Made by a program: the position numbers and the translations under genes. From NCBI GenBank assembly GCA_003245715.1, contig QKCJ01000031.1, forward strand, positions 1-64,000: 64,000 nt of DNA. Direction: 5' to 3'. The notes beneath the pieces are model-generated. The model did no database searches and was not told the DNA's origin. It saw nothing but the letters and a program-made list of their open reading frames with translations. Positions 51,731-59,839 of the stretch are shown here, piece after piece (the stretch's first letter is position 1; every line of letters starts with the position of its first letter). The stretch comes from a bacterium (GTDB lineage Bacteria; Planctomycetota; SZUA-567).

Positions 51731-53539
51731 ATGGCAAAGACATTAATCTCGGAACAGATCGCCGACAAGGACCGCCCGGAGTTATCTCCGCGCAGCCTGA
51801 TCCGCTGTTTCGGCTTTCTCGGGCGCTACACGCCACTGGTACTCATCGGCGCAATACTCTGCGTAATCTGCGTCTGGGCGGAGATGTCACTGATTAACGA
51901 GATCGGCCTGCTTATCGACCGCAGCGATCTTTCAACAACCCCGCTCTGGACACTGGCCGCGCCATTTTTATTCTACGGCGTCATCAACCGCGTCTGCGGC
52001 GGCACGCAGTGGCTGGTCACCGTCTACTCCACAAACCGCGCAACGCTGATGCTGCGCAAGGCATTTTTCAACAAGCTCCAGACATTAAGCAAAGCCTTCT
52101 TCGACAACCATAAAATCGGCTGGCTCGTTGCCAGAAACTCCTCAGACATCGGCCGCATCAACGACTTTCTGACCTACCCGCTGATGATGATCTCGATCTT
52201 TGTAACCACAACAGTCTTTGCTATCAGCAAGATCATCAGGATCACCCCGCTGATGCTGGTGCCAGTAATCATCTCCATGCCGATTTTTGCTCTCCTCACC
52301 GGTTATTACCGCAACCGGATGCGCCGCGCCCAGCGCAAGGCCAGCGAACAGAACAGCCGTATCGTCGCCAATATCAGCGAGACTGTCCGCGGCATCCGGG
52401 TCGTCCACGCTTTCTCGCGCGAGGATGAAAACTTCAACCATTTCGAGAACCTCAACGACGAAAACCGCAAGCTCAATATCAACCTCGCCCGCTTAAACGG
52501 CCTCTTCATGCCCTCGCTTGATTTTATCGGTATGCTCAATATGTCGCTGGTCGTCGGCTTCTCCTTCTGGCTGATCGCGCAGGGCTACAAGACCTCCTCA
52601 GGCAATCCGATAACCGCAGGTGACGTCGCGCAGTACGTGCTTTATATGAATGCGATCCTGCACCCGCTGCGGATGATTACCGATATCTACAGTCTCTCAA
52701 TCAGCGCCAGCGCCGCGGCTGAACGCGTCTTTGAAATCCTCGACATCACCCCGGCGATCAAAGACAAACCCGGCGCTACCGATCTACCTAAAATCAAAGG
52801 CGAGATCAATGTCAGAGACCTGTCCTTCCGCTACAACGACGACCAGCCCTGGGTACTGCGAGACATTAATCTGCAAATCCCCGCCGGTCAGACACTGGCA
52901 ATCGTCGGCGAGACCGGCGCAGGCAAGACCACCCTCGCCTCACTTATCGCGCACTTCTACGAACCAGTCTCCGGTGAGATCAGCGTAGACGGCTACCCGC
53001 TCAAAGACGTAACCCTAAAGAGTTACCACAGCCAGCTCGGCTTTGTCCCGCAGCAGGGCTATCTCTTCACCGGCACAGTAATGGACAACCTCCGCTTCAC
53101 CGCCGGTAATATGCCGGAAGAGGAAATCTACCGCCGTGCGCAGGAACTCGGCGCACACCAGACCATTCTCAGCCTCCCTAAAGGCTATGAAACACAGGTC
53201 ATCGAAGGCGGCGAAGGCTTGTCGCTTGGCCAGCGACAGATCATCGCAATTCTGCGCGCAGTTCTCGCTGATCCGCAGATCATGATAATGGACGAACCGA
53301 CCTCCTCGCTTGATATCTTCCACGAACGGCTCGTGCAGCAGGCGCTGGACAAAATCTCGCGCGGACGCACAACTATCGTCATCGCCCACCGACTTTCCAC
53401 AGTCGAGAACGCCGACCAGATCATCGTCATCAACAAGCACTCAATCGCCGAAAAAGGCACACACACAGAGCTACTTGAGAAAAAGGACGCATACTATAAT
53501 ATCTACCACCATTCGCTCAGGAATCCCGATATCGAGTAG
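51731..53539 (+). CDS. ABC exporter, partner half transporter
   Basis: The 602-residue protein has the same layout: transmembrane domain (about 25-325) and nucleotide-binding domain (about 355-590). Walker A is GETGAGKTT (from 393), Walker B IMIMDEPTSSLD has the catalytic Glu, and the H-loop TIVIAHRLS is present. The signature reads LSLGQRQ (497) instead of LSGGQ. This is the partner of the gene 62 bases upstream. In heterodimeric exporters the site built from a Walker B Asp and a non-canonical signature is the weak one, and here both defects fall in the same site. The transported substance cannot be read. Confidence 0.92.
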   Translation: MAKTLISEQIADKDRPELSPRSLIRCFGFLGRYTPLVLIGAILCVICVWAEMSLINEIGLLIDRSDLSTTPLWTLAAPFLFYGVINRVCGGTQWLVTVYSTNRATLMLRKAFFNKLQTLSKAFFDNHKIGWLVARNSSDIGRINDFLTYPLMMISIFVTTTVFAISKIIRITPLMLVPVIISMPIFALLTGYYRNRMRRAQRKASEQNSRIVANISETVRGIRVVHAFSREDENFNHFENLNDENRKLNINLARLNGLFMPSLDFIGMLNMSLVVGFSFWLIAQGYKTSSGNPITAGDVAQYVLYMNAILHPLRMITDIYSLSISASAAAERVFEILDITPAIKDKPGATDLPKIKGEINVRDLSFRYNDDQPWVLRDINLQIPAGQTLAIVGETGAGKTTLASLIAHFYEPVSGEISVDGYPLKDVTLKSYHSQLGFVPQQGYLFTGTVMDNLRFTAGNMPEEEIYRRAQELGAHQTILSLPKGYETQVIEGGEGLSLGQRQIIAILRAVLADPQIMIMDEPTSSLDIFHERLVQQALDKISRGRTTIVIAHRLSTVENADQIIVINKHSIAEKGTHTELLEKKDAYYNIYHHSLRNPDIE

Positions 53540-53556
53540 CATCACCGCCGCACAGA

Positions 53557-54261
53557 TCAAAACTTTCGGCAACGGTAAAGGCGCAGACAATGCCCTTCGT
53601 CTCTCTCCTCAGTGACCTCAAAACCGGCCCTCTCAAGAAGCGCCTTCATAATCCAGTCAAGCGTGCTGTACTCTTTAGCCGCATGACGCGCCGCCGGAGT
53701 ACGGGTCGCCTCAGGCAGTAAGTTCACAAAGCCATCAAAACACGCCGCATAATCACCATTCTCCCAAGAGAAAACAACATCCCGCAGAATAAATATGCCC
53801 CCCGGTTTTAAGACACGGTTTATCGACTCAAGCGCCACCATCTTCCAGACATCCGGCAGATGATGCAACGCCGCAGAAGTATAACAGGCATCAAAACTAG
53901 CTGCAGCAAAATCAAGCCCCAGAAACCCACCACGCACAAACTCGATCATCCCCGCCGGTATTGACTCCTTATCAGCCATCTCCGCTGCATATTTAAGCAT
54001 CATCGCCGAGATATCAACCGCCGTAACCCCAAACCCCGCACGGGCCGCAAAACGTGCAAAATGCCCCGTCCCCGTACCAATCTCAAGAATCCTGACATTC
54101 TCCCCCGCCTTCAGGCCAGTCAGCGCCAGAACCGCCGAGTTCTCCCGGTCAAAATCCCGGAATTCTCCCATCCGCTTCTCATAACGCCCAACCTCCTCAA
54201 GACTGTCATAATCCGTACCCACCTGCTGCCATTCATCCCACATCCACTCCGGCTTATCCAT
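53557..54261 (-). CDS. Class I SAM-dependent methyltransferase
   Basis: The 234-residue product has motif I ILEIGTGTGHFARFA (Gly-rich SAM loop), VTAVDISAMMLKYA with the acidic residue for the ribose, ACYTSAALHHLP and a final VLKPGGIFILRD strand. This is the ubiquinone/menaquinone-methyltransferase-like superfamily, but the target is not predictable. The start at 54261 has AAAGGGG eight bases upstream; an in-frame start at 54354 runs through the terminator and is rejected. It converges with the ABC exporter pair, 17 bases away. Confidence 0.85.
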   Translation of the reverse strand: MDKPEWMWDEWQQVGTDYDSLEEVGRYEKRMGEFRDFDRENSAVLALTGLKAGENVRILEIGTGTGHFARFAARAGFGVTAVDISAMMLKYAAEMADKESIPAGMIEFVRGGFLGLDFAAASFDACYTSAALHHLPDVWKMVALESINRVLKPGGIFILRDVVFSWENGDYAACFDGFVNLLPEATRTPAARHAAKEYSTLDWIMKALLERAGFEVTEERDEGHCLRLYRCRKF

Positions 54262-54296
54262 GGCGAAAACCCCTTTCTGCAATTGTAACCTAAAAC

Positions 54297-54326
54297 AAAA
54301 AAAACCGGCAGGAATCTCCTGCCGGT
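54297..54326 (-). terminator. Rho-independent terminator of the 24-residue micro-ORF
   Basis: On the minus strand ACCGGCAGGA pairs perfectly with TCCTGCCGGT around a 3-base loop, followed by seven or more T. It stands 32 bases after the micro-ORF stop codon and 36 bases before the methyltransferase start, so it separates the two transcripts. Confidence 0.9.
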
Positions 54327-54357
54327 CTGCGCAAATCATATTCATAAAAACCAAATA

Positions 54358-54432
54358 TCAGCACACGGCAGGATTCAACATTTGAATTCCGGCAATAATA
54401 AGCACGCTGATAATAATTAGGCTGCGAAACAT
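54358..54432 (-). CDS. 24-residue single-pass membrane micro-ORF
   Basis: The frame reads MFRSLIIISVLIIAGIQMLN and ends PAVC before TGA. It is one hydrophobic helix with a basic second residue, so it would insert as a single-pass peptide. AAGGA stands six bases before the ATG, an ideal ribosome site, and a very strong terminator follows. No larger frame competes. This looks like a genuine small membrane protein or a toxin-like peptide; no family is recognised. Confidence 0.55.
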   Translation of the reverse strand: MFRSLIIISVLIIAGIQMLNPAVC

Positions 54433-54596
54433 AAAAATTCCTTTTTGTAATAAAACACGTTATACCTCTTCCAATCGCCAATGTCAATCTATTTCGCCCG
54501 TAATTTAAATTCAGGCAAATTATAATTAATATTGAACAGGGACGCTGTATCTGTAAAATCAATTATAATCGTATGAGTATATAAATGAGGAATGTA

Positions 54597-55985
54597 ATGC
54601 AGTTTTTTGACACCCATTGCCATATCAATTCACCACGCTTTGACCACGACCGTGACGAGGTCGTCGCCAGGGCTGCTGAACATAATACCCGCATGGTAAC
54701 TATCGGCACCGACGCAGCCACCTCAAAGCACTGTGTCGAGCTAGCCAATAAATATGAAAATGTCTACGCCGCTATCGGCATCCACCCCAATGACGCGCAT
54801 CTGGCTACAGAGGACTGCTGGCAGACACTGCGTAAGCTTGCTGATGACAGTAAGGTTCTGGCTATCGGTGAGACCGGCAAGGATTTTTATCATCAGGACG
54901 CACCGCGAGAAGCGCAGCGCATTCAGTATGAAAAACATATGGAACTGGCACTCGAAAAAAATCTGCCGCTGATTCTCCACGCCCGCCAGAGCGGCCCGGA
55001 ATGTCTGGAGCGGCTTGAAGACTTTATCAAGGCCGGTGGCAAGGCTGTCTGGCACTGTTTTTCTGAAAGCAAGAAAAAGCTCCCCCAGGTACTGGAGAAA
55101 TCACTCGAGCTTGGCCTGTACTTTGGTATCAGCGCGATGATAACCTTTGATGAGCAGAAGTATCTGCGCGAAGCGGTAAAACAGATACCGGACCGTTACC
55201 TGCTGCTTGATACCGATTCACCGTATCTGCTCCCGCGCCCGAAGACTGTTGAGCGTAACGAGCCATATTTGTGCATCCGCATAGCCGAGGCGCTCTCGGA
55301 GCTGCGCGGCGTAACCCTTGAAGACATCGCCCGCATCACCACCAGAAACGCCTGCGGCTTCTTCAATCTGCCGCTGCCTGAGGAGGAAGACGTCAGCAAG
55401 ATCGCCTACCCCATCCGCGACAGCCTATATCTGAACCTCACAACCGACTGCACCAACGACTGTATTTTCTGCGCGCGCAATCAGGGTTATGTCGTCAAGG
55501 GGCATGACATCTCACTGCCGCGCGAACCTGAAGCGGACGAGGTTATTGCAGCGATGGGAGACTTCAGCGAGTATAAAGAAGTTGTCTTCTGCGGCTACGG
55601 CGAACCGACCATGCGCCTCGAAACCCTGCTTGAAGTTGCAAAATACATTAAATCAAAAGGCAAAAAAGTCCGATTAAATACTAACGGGCAGGCAAATCTT
55701 TATTATAAAAGAAATATTGTTCCTGAACTGAGCGCGGTTATTGACACCGTCAGCATCTCGCTTAACTCAGCGGATAAGGAACAATACCAGACTCTCTGCT
55801 GCAGCCGCTTTGGCGGGGCTGGCTATGACGCAATGCTTGAGTTTGCGCGCGAGTCTTTAAAAGCCGGCATAAAAACGATACTGACAGTTGTTGATATGCC
55901 TGAGATTGATGTTGAGGCGGCAAGGGACTTGGCTGAAAGTATCGGTACTGAGTTCAGAGTCCGTTCATTTGTCGATGCAGGCTGA
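54597..55985 (+). CDS. TatD nuclease fused to a radical SAM domain
   Basis: The 462-residue protein joins two enzymes. Residues 1-261 are a TatD metallo-DNase with FFDTHCHI (two His), AIGETGKDF (Glu), LHARQ (His), WHCFSES (His) and LLDTDSPYL (Asp), all five metal sites present. Residues 265-462 are a radical SAM domain with CTNDCIFC (Cys 285, 289, 292) and FCGYGEPTMRL for SAM binding. This TatD-linked radical SAM arrangement is known from some anaerobes but the radical SAM substrate is not. The start at 54597 has GAGG eight bases upstream; a start at 54585 gives four more residues. It is the first of a run of plus-strand genes. Confidence 0.9.
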   Translation: MQFFDTHCHINSPRFDHDRDEVVARAAEHNTRMVTIGTDAATSKHCVELANKYENVYAAIGIHPNDAHLATEDCWQTLRKLADDSKVLAIGETGKDFYHQDAPREAQRIQYEKHMELALEKNLPLILHARQSGPECLERLEDFIKAGGKAVWHCFSESKKKLPQVLEKSLELGLYFGISAMITFDEQKYLREAVKQIPDRYLLLDTDSPYLLPRPKTVERNEPYLCIRIAEALSELRGVTLEDIARITTRNACGFFNLPLPEEEDVSKIAYPIRDSLYLNLTTDCTNDCIFCARNQGYVVKGHDISLPREPEADEVIAAMGDFSEYKEVVFCGYGEPTMRLETLLEVAKYIKSKGKKVRLNTNGQANLYYKRNIVPELSAVIDTVSISLNSADKEQYQTLCCSRFGGAGYDAMLEFARESLKAGIKTILTVVDMPEIDVEAARDLAESIGTEFRVRSFVDAG

Positions 55986-56060
55986 AAATTAACCGGCAAA
56001 AATTATATTAATAATTTTAAATTAACGCATTAAATTTTTATAGAGCAAGAAAGGTAGTTG

Positions 56061-56999
56061 ATGAAAACAGCAGTAATTACCGGCGGCGCCGGATTCTTGG
56101 GCAGTAACCTTTGTGACCGTTTTCTCAAGGAAGGATGCAGAGTCTTCTGTCTTGACGATCTATCAACGGGGCGCATGAGCAATATCGAACACCTCGCAGA
56201 CAATGAAAACTTCAGGTTCTTCAAGCAGAATGTCTACAACCACATCCTGATCCCCGGTGATGTTGATTACGTCATGCACTTCGCTTCACCAGCCAGTCCT
56301 CCGGCCTATCTTGACCGTCCGATTCAGACCCTTAAAGTCGGCTCAATCGGCACCATGAACGCACTAGGCCTGGCCAAGGCCAAGGGCGCGCGTTTCTTTC
56401 TGGCCTCAACCAGCGAATGCTACGGCGACCCGACCGTTCACCCCCAGACCGAAGACTACTGGGGCAATGTCAACCCCGTCGGCCCGCGCAGTGTTTACGA
56501 CGAAGCCAAGCGCTTTGCCGAAGCCATGACCATGGCCTACCACCGCGAGCACGGCGTAGCAACCAGAATCGTCCGCATCTTCAACACCTACGGTCCGCGC
56601 ATGCGCCTTGATGACGGCCGGGCGCTGCCGAACTTCATCGACCAGGCACTCAGGGGCGAAGACGTTACCGTATTTGGCGACGGTTCACAGACCCGCAGCT
56701 TCCAGTTTGTTGACGACCTGATTGAAGGCATCTGGCGTCTGCTGCACTCGGATGAAGTTTACCCGACCAATATCGGTAACCCTGAAGAAGTAACCCTGCT
56801 TGACTTCGCTAAAGAAGTAATCGCGCTCACCGGCTCAAACAGCAAGATCGTCTTCAAGGATCTGCCCAAGGACGACCCGAAGATCCGCCAGCCTGATATC
56901 ACCAAGGCAAAAAGAATTCTCGGCTGGGAACCGAAGGTCGACCGCGCAACCGGACTTAAAATCACCCTTGATTACTTCAAGAAAGAATTCAAGCTTTAA
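56061..56999 (+). CDS. UDP-glucuronate decarboxylase-like (UXS) NAD-dependent sugar epimerase/decarboxylase
   Basis: The 312-residue cytoplasmic enzyme has the Rossmann start [23 protein letters not shown], the catalytic Ser in TSECYGDP, the YDEAKR catalytic Tyr-x3-Lys, [16 protein letters not shown] and [16 protein letters not shown]. The [10 protein letters not shown] segment and YGDP are typical of UXS enzymes, which turn UDP-glucuronate into UDP-xylose. A related dTDP-glucose dehydratase role is less likely. The ATG at 56061 has AAAGG upstream; the TTG just before it is an alternative. It follows the TatD fusion by 75 bases. Confidence 0.9.
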   Translation: MKTAVITGGAGFLGSNLCDRFLKEGCRVFCLDDLSTGRMSNIEHLADNENFRFFKQNVYNHILIPGDVDYVMHFASPASPPAYLDRPIQTLKVGSIGTMNALGLAKAKGARFFLASTSECYGDPTVHPQTEDYWGNVNPVGPRSVYDEAKRFAEAMTMAYHREHGVATRIVRIFNTYGPRMRLDDGRALPNFIDQALRGEDVTVFGDGSQTRSFQFVDDLIEGIWRLLHSDEVYPTNIGNPEEVTLLDFAKEVIALTGSNSKIVFKDLPKDDPKIRQPDITKAKRILGWEPKVDRATGLKITLDYFKKEFKL

Positions 57000-57015
57000 G
57001 ACGCACCAGAAGAAA

Positions 57016-57057
57016 TACCGGCAGCGATCTGTCATGGCGGGAAGCAGACTGCCGGTA
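57016..57057 (+). repeat. Hairpin between the UXS and peptidase genes
   Basis: TACCGGCAG (57016-57024) and CTGCCGGTA (57049-57057) are perfect reverse complements with a 24-base loop. No T-run follows on the plus strand, so it is not a standard terminator. It may slow transcription or protect RNA ends. The same CCGGCA/TGCCGG core recurs in the terminators at 54297, 63088 and 63871. Confidence 0.55.
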
Positions 57058-57093
57058 AATATAAATACGGCTGGGAGAATATAGGGGAAACAT

Positions 57094-58284
57094 ATGGAAA
57101 TTAACCGTTCAAGACTTCTTGAAACTTTTATTGATCTGGTCAGGATACCCTCAAATTCGTTCAACGAACGGGCGGTAGCGGACTACATCAAAGACGAGCT
57201 GAGCTTATTTGGTTACACCGTCGAGGAGGACAACGCCGGCGAGGAACTTGGCGGAAACAGCGGCAACCTGCTTATCCGCGTACCCGCAACTGCCGATGGC
57301 AAGGGGCTTAAAAAGCTTCTTATCGGCGCGCACATGGACACAGTCGAAGATGGCATCCACCATGTCGAGCCTGTAGTCGATGATGCCGGTAATATCCGCT
57401 CAGCAGGAGACACTATTGTCGGCGCTGATGACAAGACCGGTGTTTCGATAATCATGGAGATGCTACGCAAGATCAGTGAGGAAAAAATCCCCCACGGAGA
57501 ACTGCTCATCACCTTCACCATAGCAGAAGAGAAAGAAGCCCGCGGCGTTCAGGAAATCCCGGCCGAGCTTTACAAAGGCTTTGACGCGGGAATCGCGCTC
57601 GACCATTCAAACCCCGATTCAATCATTGTCGGCGCGCCGGCCAAAATCGCTATTCTGATAACCATCCACGGAGTCGGAGGTCACGCCGCCTTCCCCGAGC
57701 AGCGTATCAACGCCGCGCAGGTACTCGCCAGAACCGTCTCACGTCTGCCGAGCAAACGCCTTGACGAGTTCTCAACCGCCAATCTTGGCATTATGCACTC
57801 AGGCACCGCCATCAACGTTATCCCCGGCAAGGCCTACGCCGAGTACGAGCTGCGCAGCCATAATGAAGACCTCCTTGATTTTCATCTGACACGCACTCTG
57901 GCAACAATCGAGTCCACCGTCCGCGAAGCCAGACTATATATCAGCGACTCAAACAAAGGCGGCATCGGCGATGACAATTCTGACGAATGCCCCATCCGCA
58001 AGGCAACTGTCGAAGTTGACGTGGTATCCTGCTACGAATCATACCGGCTTGACGATGACAGCGCGCCGGTTACGATACTTAAAAACGCCATCACCAAATC
58101 CGGCCTTGAGTTCAAGTCAATCATTGCTCAAGGTGGCTCAGACGCCAATATCTTAAACGCCCGCGGCCTGCCCTCGGCAGTTTTAGGTTGCGGCATGCAC
58201 GGCGTACACGGCACAACCGAACGCGCCAATCTGGACGAGATGGTAAAATGCGCTGAAATTCTTCTCAGGGCGCTGGGAGAATAA
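57094..58284 (+). CDS. M20 family peptidase, PepT-like
   Basis: The 396-residue protein is a zinc aminopeptidase-type enzyme. The metal and catalytic residues appear in IGAHMDTVED (His, Asp), GADDKTG (Asp), AEEKEARG (Glu, Glu) and IALDHSNPD (Asp). GGHAAFPEQRINAAQVL is the dimerisation domain and GGSDANILNARGLPSAVLGCGMHGVH the end with the last His. PepT cleaves tripeptides, but family members also act on acetylated or amidated compounds, so the substrate is open. It lies 94 bases after the UXS gene and 52 bases before the sirtuin gene. Confidence 0.9.
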   Translation: MEINRSRLLETFIDLVRIPSNSFNERAVADYIKDELSLFGYTVEEDNAGEELGGNSGNLLIRVPATADGKGLKKLLIGAHMDTVEDGIHHVEPVVDDAGNIRSAGDTIVGADDKTGVSIIMEMLRKISEEKIPHGELLITFTIAEEKEARGVQEIPAELYKGFDAGIALDHSNPDSIIVGAPAKIAILITIHGVGGHAAFPEQRINAAQVLARTVSRLPSKRLDEFSTANLGIMHSGTAINVIPGKAYAEYELRSHNEDLLDFHLTRTLATIESTVREARLYISDSNKGGIGDDNSDECPIRKATVEVDVVSCYESYRLDDDSAPVTILKNAITKSGLEFKSIIAQGGSDANILNARGLPSAVLGCGMHGVHGTTERANLDEMVKCAEILLRALGE

Positions 58285-58336
58285 ATCAGATAACTGATAT
58301 ATTACAGGATAAGCTCAAACTACCGGAGGAAACGCT

Positions 58337-59089
58337 ATGCCTGCAATAACTGCTAAAGAGTGCGCAAAAATGATTATCGAGTCCGATAACATCGTCGCCA
58401 TGAGCGGCGCTGGCATCTCAACAGCGGCAGGCATCCCCGATTTTCGCGGCCCTAACGGTCTTTACGTCACCCGCCGCTACGACCCAGAAACTGTCTTTGA
58501 CATCAATTATTACCTACGCCACCCAAAATCTTTTTATGACTTCTCGCGCGACCTCCTGAGTGTCGTGGACACCCTGCAGCCGACCTTCACGCATTACTTT
58601 CTGACCGAGCTAGAGAAGGCCGGAAAGCTTAAAAGTCTCATCACCCAGAATATCGACCCACTGCACCAGATCGCCGGTACCGAGAAGATCATCAGCGTCC
58701 ACGGCAACTACAGCTCCAGCCGTTGCCTTGACTGCGCAAAAGTTTTCGGGTATGATGAATTTGTAGACCTGCTTAATGCCCATGAAATTCCGCTCTGCCA
58801 CTGCGGAGGGCTGATTAAGCCGGATGTGGTATTTTTCGGCGAAGCGGTTATCGGTATGCGCGAGGCTGAAGAGCTGGCCTCGACCTGCGACCTGATGCTG
58901 GTTCTGGGATCGTCTTTGAATGTCTACCCGGCAGCGATACTGCCCCAGATAGCCCAGAAAGTTGTAATTGTAAACAAAGGACAGGTCGGCATAAAAGACC
59001 AGCCGTCACGGTATTTTGTCAACAGCGACCTTGACCGTTTTTTCACTGAAATCGCCGCGGAACTTGATATTGTGGTAAAGAGCACCTGA
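58337..59089 (+). CDS. Sirtuin (Sir2 family) NAD-dependent deacylase
   Basis: The 250-residue protein removes acyl groups from lysines using NAD. GAGISTAAGIPDFRGPNGLY binds NAD, TQNIDPLHQIAG contains the catalytic environment (the usual TQNID-G-LH has Pro in place of Gly), ISVHGNYSS holds the catalytic His, and CLDC with CHCGG forms the zinc site (four Cys). KPDVVFFGE and LGSSLNVYPAA complete the Rossmann half. The Pro substitution near the active site is unusual and could change specificity. GGAGG lies eight bases upstream. Confidence 0.93.
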   Translation: MPAITAKECAKMIIESDNIVAMSGAGISTAAGIPDFRGPNGLYVTRRYDPETVFDINYYLRHPKSFYDFSRDLLSVVDTLQPTFTHYFLTELEKAGKLKSLITQNIDPLHQIAGTEKIISVHGNYSSSRCLDCAKVFGYDEFVDLLNAHEIPLCHCGGLIKPDVVFFGEAVIGMREAEELASTCDLMLVLGSSLNVYPAAILPQIAQKVVIVNKGQVGIKDQPSRYFVNSDLDRFFTEIAAELDIVVKST

Positions 59090-59114
59090 GCAGAAAATAG
59101 GGAAAATTCTGCCG

Positions 59115-59166
59115 GCCAATTGCGCAAATGGCATATTTTTCCGCAATTGGCTCAAGATTTTTTACA
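59115..59166 (+). terminator. Terminator of the UXS-peptidase-sirtuin run, overlapping the fliS promoter
   Basis: GCCAATTGCG (59115-59124) and CGCAATTGGC (59142-59151) form a perfect 10-base stem with a 17-base loop, followed by TCAAGA and TTTTTT. A smaller GCAGAA/TTCTGC hairpin (59090-59112) precedes it. The T-rich end overlaps the -35-like site of the fliS promoter. Confidence 0.65.
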
Positions 59167-59178
59167 AAATACCGATGA
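59152..59178 (+). promoter_or_regulatory. FliA (sigma-28)-like promoter of fliS
   Basis: TCAAGATT (59152-59159) and ACCGATGA (59171-59178) are exactly 11 bases apart, the spacing of flagellar sigma-28 promoters (TAAAGTTT-N11-GCCGATAA). Six of eight bases match in each box. It lies 46 bases before the fliS start codon. Confidence 0.5.
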
Positions 59179-59224
59179 TAAAGATGTGAAAAGACCTGTT
59201 TATAAATAGAGATAAGGTAAAACA

Positions 59225-59752
59225 GTGAACCCTTACGCAAAACAACAGAAAGAATATCTGCGCACCCAGATCCAGACTGCCAGCAAAGAGCAGCTGGTTC
59301 TGATGCTCATGGACGGAGTTATCCGCTTCTCCGAGCAGGGCCGCAAAGCAATAGAAGAACACAATATCGAGCAGAAACAGTTCAACCTCGTCCGTTCTCA
59401 GGATATTATCGTCGAGCTTGTCAACGGCCTTGACCATGAACAGGGCGGTGACATCGCAACAAACCTCGCCAGACTATACTCCTACTCACTGCGCCGTCTG
59501 GTTGACGCGAACATGAAAAATGACACCACCGGCATTGACGAAGTTCAGAATATCTTCCGCAATCTCCGCGAAGCCTGGGAGGTGGCGATGGAGAAAGTTG
59601 CCAAAGAAGGCGCCGCCGCCAACGGTCCGGTCATCGAGTCCAAACCCAACTACCAGCAGCCCGCGCCAAAGAGCCTTGATATAAATAACGACAAGCCCAA
59701 AGCCCCGCCGCCACCTCCGGGTGAACGTCCAAGGCTCAGCATTCAGGGCTAG
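59225..59752 (+). CDS. fliS: Flagellar export chaperone FliS
   Basis: FliS binds flagellin in the cytoplasm and prevents early assembly. The 175-residue product has the family start NPYAKQQKEYLRTQIQTASK, then EQLVLMLMDGVIRFSEQGRK and LYSYSLRRLVDANMKND, and EVQNIFRNLREAWEVA. Residues 135-175 are a Pro-rich tail (PPPPPGERPR) longer than usual. The GTG start has AAGG seven bases upstream. It is the only flagellar gene in the window, has a sigma-28-like promoter and its own terminator, and so is transcribed alone. It implies a motile cell with a full flagellar set elsewhere. Confidence 0.9.
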   Translation: MNPYAKQQKEYLRTQIQTASKEQLVLMLMDGVIRFSEQGRKAIEEHNIEQKQFNLVRSQDIIVELVNGLDHEQGGDIATNLARLYSYSLRRLVDANMKNDTTGIDEVQNIFRNLREAWEVAMEKVAKEGAAANGPVIESKPNYQQPAPKSLDINNDKPKAPPPPPGERPRLSIQG

Positions 59753-59779
59753 GCAAATTCCCGATAGCATAACAAAGCA

Positions 59780-59816
59780 AAACAGCCCCGGCCTGAACGC
59801 CAGAGCTGTTTTTTTA
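59780..59816 (+). terminator. Rho-independent terminator of fliS
   Basis: AACAGC and GCTGTT pair, with an inner GG/CC extension around the loop, and TTTTTTT follows. It lies 28 bases after the stop codon. Confidence 0.8.
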
Positions 59817-59839
59817 TGTACTGACATGTACGCGAAAAA

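Noticed and set aside
54290-54562. 90-residue minus-strand frame spanning the terminator near 54304
   Set aside because: It would run through a perfect terminator hairpin and covers the better supported 24-residue micro-ORF in another phase. The product has no domain.
59129-59145. Sigma-54-like site before fliS
   Set aside because: The GG and GC doublets are 11 bases apart instead of 10, and the bases lie in the loop of a terminator hairpin. The sigma-28-like site fits better.
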